From contig JACRHD010000065.1 of the NCBI GenBank assembly GCA_016234115.1, forward strand, positions 1 to 64,000: a stretch of DNA of 64,000 nucleotides, given 5' to 3'. The notes under the pieces were generated by a model. It was not told where the DNA came from. It did not search any database and saw only the letters and a program-made list of their open reading frames with translations. Positions within the stretch are counted from its first letter, which is position 1. Each line of letters begins with the position of its first letter. This DNA is from Nitrospirota bacterium. GTDB taxonomy: Bacteria; Nitrospirota; Thermodesulfovibrionia; UBA6902. This document shows positions 25,487 to 35,318 of the stretch, piece after piece. Position numbers and translations under genes: made by a program.

Positions 25487-26989
25487 TTATTTCACTGAGC
25501 CGGATGGGTCCTTTCTCGATACGTGCATGGGACAGCCGTCGCATACTGAAGGCGACCTCACAATAAAATCCCGCCTCCACTTTTCAGTCTCGGGGGCATT
25601 CCAGATTTCAGAAAATGAAGAAGATGAAATGTTGCCTAAACTCTTCAGGCCCGGATCTACTATGCGGCAGCATGGCGTGACGTGTCCATCGACGGTAATG
25701 TACGGCGACTGCCAGGGTTTGTTGCAAATACTGCCTGATGGAATAAAATGAGGGGCGGCATTCACCTTCAGGTTTCCGTATGGCTTTGCTATCTCATGGA
25801 GACGGTGTGTAAACCACGCACGCTCTTCAAGAGACAGACAGCCCTTGGGATTTCCGAGGTCGTCAAATGGCTGCATATTGACGGTGAGTTTACCAATGCT
25901 GTTTAATTCTTTAAGCAGGTCCGGCACAGATCCTATATTCATCCGGCTGATAACGGAACAAATATCGACTTTACCGGAAAAAGCCTCTATTAGTGCCCTG
26001 ATTCGTTCTTTAAGCCTCTCCACATCCGTACCGGGGCGCAATTGATCGATCAGTGCAGGGTCCAGCGTGTCTACCGAGATAGTCAGAGCGGACAGCCCGG
26101 CATCAAACAGTTGTGAATAGTACTCCGGCATCCTGGCCATTGCATTTGTCGTTATGGCGACTGAGTTGAATTTGCGGGCGGAACGGGCAAAGCGGACCAT
26201 TTCAGCGAGGTCCGGATGCAGGGTCGGTTCACCTATTCCGTATACTCCAAGCCAGCCGGTCGGAGGCAATGTTTCTATGATCCATTTAAAAGTTTCATAA
26301 CTCATATGGCGCTTCTGCCATGTTCCTTCACTGGTTTTCACTGTGCGAAGGCATCCGGAACAGCTTAAATTACAGTAAGTGGTTATCTCGACATTTATCA
26401 TTCCAAGCACAGGTTGTGTCTGAGGCGCCTGTACCGCTCCGGATTTACTTACGGTCTCAAGCCGCATGAGGGCGCTCCCGGCGTGATCGGGTTTATTTAA
26501 TTTCTGGTTCAGCAGGGCATACGCGCGCAGCGCGCCGGAATTTTCGGATGTCAGGACGATGATCTGTTCGATATACGAAAGCGCCTCGGCAAACTGTCCT
26601 CGCATGGAACATGTTTCAGCCAGATTAAACAGATCATTTGTATCGTACGGATTAATTTGAAGCGCCCTGCGAAAGGAGGCGGACGACCCCTCATAATCTC
26701 CCGTTTCATAAAGAGCGATGCCTAATTGCCTGTGAAGAGATGCATCGTCGGGTATAAGCGTGACAGCCTTGCTAAGTACAGGTACCGACTCCCTGAATCT
26801 CTTGACGGCAAGCAGGGCCGATCCCAGAGCGGCATGAGCGAGGCCCATTTCCGGGAATGCGAGGACTGCGCGTTCAAATTCACGCAGGGCCGCATCTATA
26901 TCTCCTCTTTGTAATGCCTCCTTCCCGGATTTCCAGAAAGTCCCGACCGCAGCTTCAATTGTGGACGTCCCTCTCGTATTTTCAGACAT
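25487..26989 (-). CDS. TPR-radical SAM/SPASM fusion protein
   Basis: A 500-residue fusion. Residues about 12-180 are TPR repeats (AALREFERAVLAFPEMGLAH, GDYEGSSASFRRALQINP). Residues about 195-400 are a radical SAM core with CNLSCSGCLRT. The end carries a SPASM-like Cys set (SICNKPW, TPCCRIVD, SVCDGCPMHV) for extra iron-sulfur clusters. The fusion to TPRs is unusual and suggests a protein or glycoprotein partner. It overlaps none of its neighbours but lies 9 bases from the methyltransferase gene upstream. Confidence 0.86.
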   Translation of the reverse strand: MSENTRGTSTIEAAVGTFWKSGKEALQRGDIDAALREFERAVLAFPEMGLAHAALGSALLAVKRFRESVPVLSKAVTLIPDDASLHRQLGIALYETGDYEGSSASFRRALQINPYDTNDLFNLAETCSMRGQFAEALSYIEQIIVLTSENSGALRAYALLNQKLNKPDHAGSALMRLETVSKSGAVQAPQTQPVLGMINVEITTYCNLSCSGCLRTVKTSEGTWQKRHMSYETFKWIIETLPPTGWLGVYGIGEPTLHPDLAEMVRFARSARKFNSVAITTNAMARMPEYYSQLFDAGLSALTISVDTLDPALIDQLRPGTDVERLKERIRALIEAFSGKVDICSVISRMNIGSVPDLLKELNSIGKLTVNMQPFDDLGNPKGCLSLEERAWFTHRLHEIAKPYGNLKVNAAPHFIPSGSICNKPWQSPYITVDGHVTPCCRIVDPGLKSLGNISSSSFSEIWNAPETEKWRRDFIVRSPSVCDGCPMHVSRKDPSGSVK

Positions 26990-26998
26990 GTCTCTTCA

Positions 26999-27691
26999 TC
27001 ATCCCCCTGTCTTTAACCCCACGCCCATTCCGAGCAGGTAATGCGCCATCGGGTAAAAGCCGGTATGGACGATTTCATCGTTCATGGAAAAAATAAAGAC
27101 ATTATGGAAATACCCCGACAGGAGGTCCAGGAGCTCATCCGCGTTTTTGAGGTTGATATGGCCCGCAGCGCTGGCCGGGGTCGCGTATCTCTGCGCCTCT
27201 TTGTTCGGAGTGCCTATTATGCACACGGCATGGGGCGTCAGAGAGCTGCATATGTTTGTCATCAGGCGGTCTTCGGCTTCAGCCGGGACATGCTCTATAA
27301 CATCGAGCGAATAAGCGGCGTCATATATTCCGGACAGAGGACTTTGAGTAATGTCATGGACCGCGAAGCTGCACCGCCGGACGCCTTCGGCAGACAGGCG
27401 GGCCTTTGCGTCTTCTAAAACGAGGGGTTCAAAATCGATCCCCAGCACCGACCCTACCGTCTGCAAAACCACCGTGGTCCCGAACGCATCGCCGCACCCG
27501 ATTTCCACCACCGTTGACTTGCCGGCAAGCATCTTTGCGCAAAATTTATATCTCGCCAGCATAAAACCGAGGTGCCTCGGGTCACTCCTCCAGATGTGGC
27601 TTGACCATGGGCCGAGACGCACCGGTCCGTCTTCAGCGTAAGTATCTATCTGCTCCTGGTTCTGAGGCTCCTTTGTTCTGGCTGCTATCAT
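26999..27691 (-). CDS. Class I SAM-dependent methyltransferase
   Basis: A 230-residue methyltransferase with motif I VVEIGCGDAFGTTVV, the acidic strand VLGIDFEPL, and AAYSLDVIEHVP. The ATG overlaps the stop of the transketolase C-subunit gene by 4 bases, so the products work together. Likely modifies the sugar made by the upstream enzymes; the methylated atom is unknown. Confidence 0.85.
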   Translation of the reverse strand: MIAARTKEPQNQEQIDTYAEDGPVRLGPWSSHIWRSDPRHLGFMLARYKFCAKMLAGKSTVVEIGCGDAFGTTVVLQTVGSVLGIDFEPLVLEDAKARLSAEGVRRCSFAVHDITQSPLSGIYDAAYSLDVIEHVPAEAEDRLMTNICSSLTPHAVCIIGTPNKEAQRYATPASAAGHINLKNADELLDLLSGYFHNVFIFSMNDEIVHTGFYPMAHYLLGMGVGLKTGG

Positions 27692-28644
27692 ACCCTCACC
27701 TCTTCTTTTCGAGGCCCGACACCTAAATCCGTCAGGACTTTGCTTACAATGCCTTCCGGAGTAAATCCGAGCCGCTCACAATGTTCTCTGTAAGATCCGT
27801 ACTCCGTGACAAACCTGTCGGGTATGGATAAAGAGGAATACCTGACATTGCCGATGTCCGCGGTGGCGCGCAGCACATCGTCACCGAGCCCTCCGCTGCG
27901 CATATGCTCCTCTATCACCAGGACCCGTCCCGTCTTTTGCACGCTGTCGCGGACCAGTTTTGTGTCCAGGGGACGAATGGTATGGATGTATATGACTTCA
28001 GCACTCAATCCTATGTCATGCAGTTTGTCCAGCGCATCCAGCGCATTTCTAAGCTGAGGGCCTGTAGCGATAATGGTCAGATCGCTTCCGGATAAGACCT
28101 TTATCCCTTTGCCAAGTTGAATGTCCCCCGAGTCAAACCCGTATCCGTGCTGGACTCCGGGCAAACGGAACAATGTAAGCTTTTTATTCTGATATGTCTG
28201 CCGGAACAACAGATCGAACTCGGGAGGACTCCCGGGATAAATAATCTCCGTATTCTGGAGTGTCTTAAGAAGCGCAAAGTCCCCATAGCAATGATGGGTG
28301 CAGCCGAGGTTCGAATAATCAAAAGCGCTCCCGACCGTCACCAGGGTCCCGCCGAACTGCTGGTAGCAGAAATCGAGCTTGATCTGCTCGAACGCCCTTT
28401 CAATAATAAACGGCGCGATGGTGTGGGCCACAGGATGGAATCCGGTTTTCGACAGGCCCGCAGCCATGCTGATAATCGTAGGTTCACAGATGCCGATGTT
28501 GTAATATCTCCCTGGACAGGCCTCTGCAAAGGGCTGCAGCGCAAAATGACTTATATCGCCTACGAGTACTACCAGGTCCGGGTCGTCAATGCCCACATCG
28601 ACCAGGGTATCCACAAACTGCTGTCTCATCGATTTTTCACTCAT
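27688..28644 (-). CDS. Transketolase-like C-terminal subunit (first TPP pair)
   Basis: A C-terminal-type transketolase half of about 318 residues from the ATG at 28644 (MSEKSMRQQF), which has GGAG upstream and overlaps the N-subunit stop by 4 bases. It has the pyrimidine-binding domain with the catalytic Glu in NIGICEPTIISMAAGLSK and the C-terminal transketolase domain (LSAEVIYIHTIRPLD, VLVIEEHMRSGGLG). Split transketolases in sugar clusters transfer two-carbon units. A role in building a branched or longer sugar is inferred. Confidence 0.88.
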   Translation of the reverse strand: MSEKSMRQQFVDTLVDVGIDDPDLVVLVGDISHFALQPFAEACPGRYYNIGICEPTIISMAAGLSKTGFHPVAHTIAPFIIERAFEQIKLDFCYQQFGGTLVTVGSAFDYSNLGCTHHCYGDFALLKTLQNTEIIYPGSPPEFDLLFRQTYQNKKLTLFRLPGVQHGYGFDSGDIQLGKGIKVLSGSDLTIIATGPQLRNALDALDKLHDIGLSAEVIYIHTIRPLDTKLVRDSVQKTGRVLVIEEHMRSGGLGDDVLRATADIGNVRYSSLSIPDRFVTEYGSYREHCERLGFTPEGIVSKVLTDLGVGPRKEEVRV

Positions 28645-29414
28645 GCCAGCGCCTCCATGATCTTCCCGACTTCTTCTTCGTTCGGTATCCTGTGGTGCCA
28701 CGGGCCGTGACCTTCGAGCATGGGCACGCCCTTGCCTTTTACAGTCCTTGCAATGATGGCGGCCGGCATTCCATGGCAGTCGAAATCGACGTTGCCCAAC
28801 GCATTACATATTTCCTCTTCAGAGTGGCCGTCAATTACTGTTGTCTTCCAGCCGAAGGCGCGCCACTTGCCCGGCATGTCGTCACGCGGCATAAGCTGCG
28901 CTGCGGAGCCGTTCCAGTCCACGATTACACAGAGATTGCCTAACTGAAGATTGTTCGCGACATTCGCCGCCTCCCATATGGTCCCTTCATGACATTCCCC
29001 ATCACCCACCAGGACACATACCCTGTTGCTCATTCCGCGAAGACGCAGGCCGAGCGCGATCCCTACAGCAAACGGCAGACCGTGACCCAGGGAACCGGTA
29101 GACGCCTCAGCGCCCGGGACCTTCGTGCAGTCGGGATGCTCGCCTAATATGCCTTCCTTTTTACAGAAAAGCTCCAGGTCATTTCGAGTAATTATCCCGT
29201 ATCTCTCAAGCACTACATACAGGGCAAGGCAGCCGTGCCCTTTGCTTAAAACAAAATAATCCCTTCCGTCCCATTTGGGATCCCGCGGATCGTACTTCAG
29301 AAAATTTTTATATAGCGCCTGTATAATGTCGACAATCGAAAAAGCGCTTGGGATATGACCGTCCCTGCCCCTGCATACCATCTCAACAATTCTCTTCCTC
29401 AAATCTTCATTCAT
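28641..29414 (-). CDS. Transketolase-like N-terminal subunit (first TPP pair)
   Basis: A TPP-binding half of about 257 residues, partner of the C-subunit that follows. TPP and magnesium motif: VLVGDGECHEGTIWEAA followed by VIVDWNGSA. Substrate-facing motifs LSKGHGCLALY and TGSLGHGLPFA are intact. The ATG at 29414 has AAGGACGG upstream; an upstream extension to 29528 would run into a sigma-54-like promoter. This is the first gene of the first sugar operon unit, together with the methyltransferases and radical SAM enzymes downstream. Confidence 0.88.
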   Translation of the reverse strand: MNEDLRKRIVEMVCRGRDGHIPSAFSIVDIIQALYKNFLKYDPRDPKWDGRDYFVLSKGHGCLALYVVLERYGIITRNDLELFCKKEGILGEHPDCTKVPGAEASTGSLGHGLPFAVGIALGLRLRGMSNRVCVLVGDGECHEGTIWEAANVANNLQLGNLCVIVDWNGSAAQLMPRDDMPGKWRAFGWKTTVIDGHSEEEICNALGNVDFDCHGMPAAIIARTVKGKGVPMLEGHGPWHHRIPNEEEVGKIMEALA

Positions 29415-29498
29415 ATTAACCGTCCTTTGAGTGTTGCGTTTTTCCCCGCGAACTAAACTGAAATCAGACAGGTCTAGTTCAAATTGCTTATTTAAAAA

Positions 29499-29513
29499 GC
29501 AAAACATGTGCCA
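29499..29513 (-). promoter_or_regulatory. Sigma-54-like promoter before first transketolase pair
   Basis: Minus-strand TGGCACATGTTTTGC, preceded by T and followed by T, matches the RpoN -24/-12 consensus with the exact 10-base spacing between GG and GC. It lies 85 bases from the transketolase N-subunit start at 29414. Confidence 0.7.
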
Positions 29514-29707
29514 AACCAGGACATTCACGGCAAGACATTGATTTCAGCATTATTTTTCATAAAATATCATGCTGTTACATCTTTCCCTCGTTCAAACGGC
29601 GCTTTCAAATGTTCCTCTCATTCAGTAACGGACCGCTCAGGACGTCAAATAATATGTAGTATTGGTTCATAATATTGACGTAAGTTGCTCGAAGGGCCGT
29701 GATTTCA

Positions 29708-30484
29708 CTACGTAAAAAATCCCTTCCCCTGTCCCCCGTCAATAGGCACAATCGAGCCTACAAAAAATGAGGCATTCTCCGAGCAAAGAAACGCCACGGC
29801 ATTCCCTATTTCATCCGGCTCGCCGAAACGTTTTATCGCCATCCGGTCTTCCAGGTATTTCCTGACATGCTCAGGCCGTTCTCTGGACGCAGTGTCCCAA
29901 TAGCCGCCATCCGTAAAGACCGCTCCCGGCAATACGGCTGTCACTATGACACCATCAGAAGCAAGTACCCGTCCGATGCTTCTTGCATAGGCGGTCAGGG
30001 CGGCCTTTATTGAACAATAGGGTACCGGACCCTGATTCTCCATTGATGCAATAGACGAGATGTGAACGATTCTGCCCCATTTCCTCTCTTGCATGGCCGG
30101 CGTAAGCAGCAGGTTCAGTTCAACGGCAACTTCCAGATTGAAGCGCCAGACCCTTCTCCAGTCTTCGACTGAACAGAAGGGATCAGATATGTTCAGAGTG
30201 CCTCCCAGATTATGAACTATTATATCGACCGGACCGAAGCCGGCATTTTTCATGTCATCTACCAGCTTCGATGGAGCGCCATCGTTCACCAGGTCCAGGG
30301 CAACGCCGTAATGACCGGCCGATTTTCCGCCCATTTCCCGGACAAGCGCATCAACATCGGAGGGGGTCCTTGATACAACGGCCACACTAGCTCCCTCTCT
30401 TGCCAGGCAAGCGGCGACAGATCTGCCGAGACCGCGCCCGGCGCCGGTTACCAAAGCCCTTTTTCCTTTAATGCCGAGTTCCAT
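29708..30484 (-). CDS. Short-chain dehydrogenase/reductase
   Basis: A classical SDR of about 258 residues. Cofactor motif LVTGAGRGLGRS; conserved NLGGT; catalytic Ser in VHISSIAS; active-site YCSIK; C-terminal FFVGSIVPIDGGQG. I chose ATG at 30484 (GGAGG upstream). The frame continues to 30520 and would overlap the upstream methyltransferase gene. It probably reduces a keto-sugar or related intermediate of this pathway. The gap to the next operon holds a sigma-54-like promoter, so this may be the last gene of its operon. Confidence 0.87.
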   Translation of the reverse strand: MELGIKGKRALVTGAGRGLGRSVAACLAREGASVAVVSRTPSDVDALVREMGGKSAGHYGVALDLVNDGAPSKLVDDMKNAGFGPVDIIVHNLGGTLNISDPFCSVEDWRRVWRFNLEVAVELNLLLTPAMQERKWGRIVHISSIASMENQGPVPYCSIKAALTAYARSIGRVLASDGVIVTAVLPGAVFTDGGYWDTASRERPEHVRKYLEDRMAIKRFGEPDEIGNAVAFLCSENASFFVGSIVPIDGGQGKGFFT

Positions 30485-30516
30485 ATTGCAGTCCTCCAGT
30501 AAAAGACTTCGCTGAT

Positions 30517-31758
30517 TCACATAATGTGAAATGGATATATAACGTTCCCGGGGCGCCGATCGAGCAACTTGCCTAAAATAGGCTTTACGCTGTCGACCGC
30601 AGTGATTATTACAGTAGCATCCGTAATGTCCACGAAATGGTCCGGATGGCGGATTACAACAGGCAGGTTCCAGTAATATATGCCGTCCCTCGAGGGGTCG
30701 TCATCCATGACCGCCGTGAGCATGGAGAGATCGTTCCCGAGATGATAAGAAAGAACGGACAGCATCTGGGCCGCTCCGTACCCGTAAACAGTCGTATTGC
30801 GAAACGATTCCAGCACTTCGTTTGAAGCCGACATTTGCCGGCGAAAGATATCATACCGTCTCCGGATTGCGGACATGTTAAATACTTCAGGTACATCTCC
30901 ACAGCACTTCACTTCTCCGGTCCTCCTCTTCCTGAAGGCCACAAGCAGCGTTCCCCAGTTGTGATGGTTCTGCCGGTGAGAAATATACTCCCCTCCGGCT
31001 TCTTCCAATAATTTCCTGAAGGAGTGAATCGTAAAGTACTGGAGGTGCTGATGAAATACCTGGTCGAACCTCATTCTGCGCATCAGTGTCTCGAAACCCG
31101 GCACCTCGAACAGGAACAGGGCTTCATCATCCGCAGCATCGAGCAGTTTCCCCAAGACCTCTGCGGGCTCATGAATATGCTCGAGCGTATGCCTGCTCAA
31201 TATCAGGTCGGGCAGGGGTTTTAGTGAGCCGAGATCAACATCCTCGATTACGTCGCCTATTACATCGATGCTCATATCGTCCCTCTGTTCCTCACGGGAC
31301 GCCCATAAGGGGTCTATCCCCACACGGGCGCCGGCCTTCTCCTTCAACTGCTTCAGCAAATGTAAATCGTTGCAGCCGAGATCGAGTATGCATTTGAACC
31401 TCCTCCCGGGCGCAAGCGACTCCAGAACAGAGAGAAAGAAGTCCGTACCCTGGCGTGATGACGCGCTCGCCGAAGTCCGGAAATTATAGTTTGCTCCATA
31501 GAGGAACCCGGGATCGACCTGGTCGGCAAGCTGCGCATGCCCGCATCCGCAGCAAACAAGCAATTGCTGGTCTATCCCACCCACAGGGCCGCTCATCGGT
31601 TTGTCCGAATACTTGTCGGTCAGCGGCAGGCCGGGTAAATCTATGACCGGTTCAAGCCCGTTATCCCCGCAGACCGCGCAGCGTGAGCGCCGGGACACCA
31701 CGACAGATTCAAAATCGTGCCGGTTGTTTTCAACTACGCCTGCAATACCTTTTTTCAT
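30517..31758 (-). CDS. NDP-sugar C-methyltransferase-like protein
   Basis: A 413-residue three-part protein of the sugar C-methyltransferase family (TylC3/EvaC-like). An N-terminal zinc-binding domain has Cys pairs (RCAVCGDNGL, VCCGCGHAQL). The central SAM domain has ILDLGCNDLHLL and ILSRHTLEHIHEP. The C-terminal domain contains VYGYGAAQMLSVLSYH and FHIM at the end, as in enzymes that methylate a 4-keto-sugar carbon. Expected product is a C-methyl deoxy sugar. The zinc ligands and His motif are present. Confidence 0.88.
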   Translation of the reverse strand: MKKGIAGVVENNRHDFESVVVSRRSRCAVCGDNGLEPVIDLPGLPLTDKYSDKPMSGPVGGIDQQLLVCCGCGHAQLADQVDPGFLYGANYNFRTSASASSRQGTDFFLSVLESLAPGRRFKCILDLGCNDLHLLKQLKEKAGARVGIDPLWASREEQRDDMSIDVIGDVIEDVDLGSLKPLPDLILSRHTLEHIHEPAEVLGKLLDAADDEALFLFEVPGFETLMRRMRFDQVFHQHLQYFTIHSFRKLLEEAGGEYISHRQNHHNWGTLLVAFRKRRTGEVKCCGDVPEVFNMSAIRRRYDIFRRQMSASNEVLESFRNTTVYGYGAAQMLSVLSYHLGNDLSMLTAVMDDDPSRDGIYYWNLPVVIRHPDHFVDITDATVIITAVDSVKPILGKLLDRRPGNVIYPFHIM

Positions 31759-31771
31759 GCTGTCTCCCTAA

Positions 31772-32659
31772 TCATCTCGCTACGCATCCCGGAACGCCTT
31801 TCATATTCAATTCACTCATCAGCGCCAGGCCGCTTTCCAGCTCGGTAAATTTAAAACCGGTCCGCTCCCGCACCCTGACGGAATTCAGGGTATTGTTCAG
31901 GGGACGTTTCTCCGCGAAATCAAAATCGGATATCGAACACCTTTCAACCAGTTCAGCCGGGAAGCCGAAAAATCCGGCCACACGCTTCCCCATCTCGTAA
32001 CGGGTAAACGAATTCACGGCGCTTAAATGAAAAACCCCGGTCATGGACCGGCCGATCAGTATCTCAAGAACAGAGGGTATGTCCTCCGCCAAAGTCGGAC
32101 ATATGAACTGATCGTCCGCGCACTTTACGGGTCGTGAACCTGCAAAAGATTCGATGATATTACGTATCGGAGACGTGTCGTCCTCTGCCGGGCTGTAGAG
32201 CTTGCTCATTCGCAGGACAAGGAACTCATCGCAATTGCTCATTATGAAATCTTCCACTGCCTTCTTCTGAAGTCCGTATTCGGTCGTGGGCCTGCGGACA
32301 TCTTCTTCCCGATAATTGCCGCCCTCTCCATCGAAGACAAGGTCGGAGGAAAAAAATACCGGAGTGATTCCGTATTCACGCATTATACGGACAAGCCTGA
32401 TCGTATCAGTCACGTTGAAGCTCCAGGTGGAGCTGCGCTCGCGTTTGCACCGGTCGATGTTGGTTATGGAGTTGCAGATAATTCCATACCTCACCAGCCC
32501 GGCTATTTCGGGAAAGAAATCAAAACAGGCGCTGTTGAGATCAAAATGAAAATCCGCGCCGCCTTTGTGAGAAGCCGAAAGCACGTCATGACCTTTACTC
32601 CTGAAGTGACTTACAATCCTCTTTCCCAGAAACCCATTGGCCCCGAAGACCAGCATCAT
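31772..32659 (-). CDS. RmlD-like NAD(P)-dependent sugar reductase
   Basis: A reductase of about 295 residues of the extended SDR/RmlD type. The N-terminal motif is LVFGANGFLGKRIV. Residues SSDLVFDGEGGNY match the RmlD-type catalytic stretch, with YGLQKKAVE supplying the Tyr-Lys pair. I chose ATG at 32659 behind AGGAG; the longer frame to 32752 would overlap the upstream gene. Likely reduces a 4-keto deoxy sugar, linked to the C-methyltransferase downstream. Confidence 0.83.
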   Translation of the reverse strand: MMLVFGANGFLGKRIVSHFRSKGHDVLSASHKGGADFHFDLNSACFDFFPEIAGLVRYGIICNSITNIDRCKRERSSTWSFNVTDTIRLVRIMREYGITPVFFSSDLVFDGEGGNYREEDVRRPTTEYGLQKKAVEDFIMSNCDEFLVLRMSKLYSPAEDDTSPIRNIIESFAGSRPVKCADDQFICPTLAEDIPSVLEILIGRSMTGVFHLSAVNSFTRYEMGKRVAGFFGFPAELVERCSISDFDFAEKRPLNNTLNSVRVRERTGFKFTELESGLALMSELNMKGVPGCVAR

Positions 32660-32669
32660 CCGTTTTCTC

Positions 32670-34265
32670 CTATGAAATACACGGAAGCGTCTGTGTATAT
32701 GCATCCCGTTCAGAATGGTTGCAGATATCTTTAAAGGAAAGTGGGCCGTCATATTCCGGGAAGAAGTGATAAAACATGTCCCTCGAATATTGCCGGACCG
32801 CGTCTAATTCCTCTGTGGTGATCCCGACCATGCGCGCATACTTTTCACGCTTCTCGCCGGAGGTAAAATTTATTCGGTCCCAGTCGAATGTCCTTATAAT
32901 CCCCATCTCCAGTTCGCTGAATTCCGGGGTGTGGTACAAGCCGACCGTCCTCTTTATTATCCTGTTTATCTTGTCCGCGTCGTGAAGCATCTTCCCTTCA
33001 GTGACCTGCTTCATCAGCCTCGTGCCGGCCATCGGGGTAGCAATCGAAAAAATGCTGTAATCGACCTCGGGGTGGTCTTCAGCAAAACGGACGGTATCGA
33101 GGATTTCACTCCTTGTCTCGCCCGGCATCCCGACGACATACATCCCTATGATTTCCAGGCCGAGTTTCCGGCTCCACTGAATAACATCGTGATTGTGCCC
33201 GACGCTGGTCGGCTTGCGGACCACTTCTTTAAGGACACGGTCGCTGCCGGATTCCAGCGGACATATGATACGGTACATACCCGTCTCGGCCATGGCCGCA
33301 AGGGCATCATGAGTCAACGGTTTCATTGGCATGCCCTGCGCGACAAACCAGGGAAAACTGAGGTTGCGCCGCTTCAATTCATTTGTAAACTCGAGGATCT
33401 GCCCTTCGTTTTCCGCAAACAGGTCATCAAAAAAATGTATCTCCTCCATCCCTTCATTGAGCGCGGCCTCTATTTCGGTCATCACCATACTAAGGGGCTT
33501 CCTTCTGTATCTCTGCTTTTCACCCCTGAGATGAGATACGCAGCAAAACAGACATCTTTGAACACAGCCTCGGGATGTCATTATGTCGCGATACCTGCGG
33601 CTCTTCTCCGGATATCTTATCTTGCCGTATTCCGGCATTTCATAGTATCGCTGTTTTTGCTCGTCGGTTATCAGTTGATACGCCGGAAGCGGCAGCGCCC
33701 CAAGATCAACCGCCGGATAAAGAGGCGACGTATGCAGAGCGCCGTCCGGCCTGCGCGCTGCGACGCCGGCAATGGCCTCCACATCGGTCCCTGCATTCAG
33801 CGCCGAAAGGAGCTCACCTGCCGCAAAATCGACTTCTCCCTTTATGGAGTAGTCACATGCCCCGTCCTGCACGGCTTTACCGTCATTGTTTGTGGCGTGA
33901 CAGCCGGTCAATACGGTAATGCATCCCGGGTTTACCTGCCGCGCCATCTGAAATACACGGCCTCCATCCCAGTCATGCGATGTAGCAAACGTAAGGATCG
34001 ATTGCACCATCACTACGGCATCAGGCCTGAACTGTTTCATTTTCACGAGCAGATGCTCAAACTCTCCCGTCCTGTAAGTTCCGAGGTCCAGAAACTGAAC
34101 ATCAAAACCTCTTCCGAGGAGGTCCGCGGCCACAACCATCGGTTCCACGGGCGACACCAACCGGTAGGATTCGAAATCGGGCCGGTTAATATTGTCTGTG
34201 TACGCTTCGCGCCTGACTAACGGCGGTACGACTATTAAAACGGAGCTGATTTTATTTTTCCCCAT
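32670..34265 (-). CDS. B12-binding radical SAM protein
   Basis: A 531-residue protein like the one at 24033, but clearly divergent. The N-terminal cobalamin-like domain has VLIVVPPLVRREAYT, DVQFLDLGTY and AVVMVQSILTF. The radical SAM motif is SRGCVQRCLFCCVSHLRG, followed by IHFFDDLFAEN. Both proteins end with a similar WDRINFTSGEKREKYA-like stretch, so they belong to one subfamily. It lies between two sugar dehydratase/reductase-type genes. Reaction unknown. Confidence 0.87.
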   Translation of the reverse strand: MGKNKISSVLIVVPPLVRREAYTDNINRPDFESYRLVSPVEPMVVAADLLGRGFDVQFLDLGTYRTGEFEHLLVKMKQFRPDAVVMVQSILTFATSHDWDGGRVFQMARQVNPGCITVLTGCHATNNDGKAVQDGACDYSIKGEVDFAAGELLSALNAGTDVEAIAGVAARRPDGALHTSPLYPAVDLGALPLPAYQLITDEQKQRYYEMPEYGKIRYPEKSRRYRDIMTSRGCVQRCLFCCVSHLRGEKQRYRRKPLSMVMTEIEAALNEGMEEIHFFDDLFAENEGQILEFTNELKRRNLSFPWFVAQGMPMKPLTHDALAAMAETGMYRIICPLESGSDRVLKEVVRKPTSVGHNHDVIQWSRKLGLEIIGMYVVGMPGETRSEILDTVRFAEDHPEVDYSIFSIATPMAGTRLMKQVTEGKMLHDADKINRIIKRTVGLYHTPEFSELEMGIIRTFDWDRINFTSGEKREKYARMVGITTEELDAVRQYSRDMFYHFFPEYDGPLSFKDICNHSERDAYTQTLPCIS

Positions 34266-34293
34266 TTATAATCTCCCGGTCCCTCATATTCCT

Positions 34294-35292
34294 CTAAGGT
34301 TTGTGTACATATTCCAGGGGTTCTTTCTGAATTTCTCCCCAGTTATTATTTATCCAGTCAACGACCCCCGATACGCCCTCATCATACGGAATATGCGGCC
34401 CCCATCCTAATTCCTTTCTTGCCTTTGAAGAATCTATTACATAAGCTGCATCCTGACCCAGCCTTTCCTCAACTATTCTTGTAGCGTCTTTAAAATCCAC
34501 ACCCATCTCCCCACAGATATTTTGTACGACGTCTTTTACCGCTATGCCCTCATCCGGAGACAGGTGGTATATTTCCCCTGTGCGCCCTCTCTCCATGGCG
34601 GCCAGCTCTCCTCTTGAGACATCCCTGATATGAATATACGACTTGACCGAATTGCCTCCGCCGTGGAGCTCAATGGTCTTTCCGAGTTTGATGTAAATAA
34701 CCGATCTCGGGATTATCTTGAATAACTGCTGGCGTGCGCCGTATACATTTGTAGAGCGGACCATGACCAGAGGGAAATTGAAATTCTTCACGAACGTAAA
34801 GAGTGACAGATCACCCGCCGCCTTTGAGGCCGCATACGGCGTACTGGGATTATAAGGGGCGTCTTCTCTGACCCTGCCTTCACATGTCCCGTAGACTTCG
34901 GGTGAAGAGATATGCACATAACGCTTCAGGAATTTACGGTCTTTCAGCGCGTCGGCCAGAGTGGTCATGGAGACCGCGTTTGTCTGAAACCACTGCGCGG
35001 GATTCTTCCAGCTCGGGGCCACCTCGCTCTGAGCGGCGAAATTTACTACATAATCAGGTTCAAAGGAATCGATTACGCCGATCAGCCGGTCCATGTCCCT
35101 GTTTAAGTCCAATTGATAAAATTCAAAGTCCGGCTGATTGTGCCGCTTGTACGGCAGGAACAATGCGCCCTTTTCCGGCGACCGGCTGACGCCGGCCACA
35201 GAATAGCCTCCTTTTTCAAGCAGCAGATCAATAAAATCGCTGCCCGAAAAAGAGTTGCTTCCTATCACCATCACCCTTGCCTTGCCTGCCAA
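34294..35292 (-). CDS. NDP-sugar 4,6-dehydratase-like SDR
   Basis: A 332-residue extended SDR. Cofactor loop VIGSNSFSGSDF is an atypical Gly pattern. VNFAAQSEVAPSWKNP, HISSPEVYGTC and YAASK match GDP-mannose 4,6-dehydratase and RmlB patterns. The Glu after SSP corresponds to the catalytic Glu in TSELYG, and Tyr-Lys is present. It therefore probably makes a 4-keto-6-deoxy sugar; the nucleotide carrier is not certain. It lies upstream of the B12 radical SAM gene in one operon and downstream of an inverted repeat. Confidence 0.8.
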   Translation of the reverse strand: MAGKARVMVIGSNSFSGSDFIDLLLEKGGYSVAGVSRSPEKGALFLPYKRHNQPDFEFYQLDLNRDMDRLIGVIDSFEPDYVVNFAAQSEVAPSWKNPAQWFQTNAVSMTTLADALKDRKFLKRYVHISSPEVYGTCEGRVREDAPYNPSTPYAASKAAGDLSLFTFVKNFNFPLVMVRSTNVYGARQQLFKIIPRSVIYIKLGKTIELHGGGNSVKSYIHIRDVSRGELAAMERGRTGEIYHLSPDEGIAVKDVVQNICGEMGVDFKDATRIVEERLGQDAAYVIDSSKARKELGWGPHIPYDEGVSGVVDWINNNWGEIQKEPLEYVHKP

Positions 35293-35318
35293 TTACCCCT
35301 CCATCGCTAAATAAAAGC

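Noticed and set aside
25457-25580. Longer start of the B12 radical SAM protein
   Set aside because: It overlaps the end of the previous gene, while the ATG at 25457 has an AGGAG site and begins right before the cobalamin-like domain.
32931-34220. 429-codon open frame on the plus strand
   Set aside because: It is the antisense of the B12 radical SAM gene, which has clear family motifs. The translation has no recognisable domain, and its amino-acid mix (rich in Arg and His) is typical of a shadow frame.
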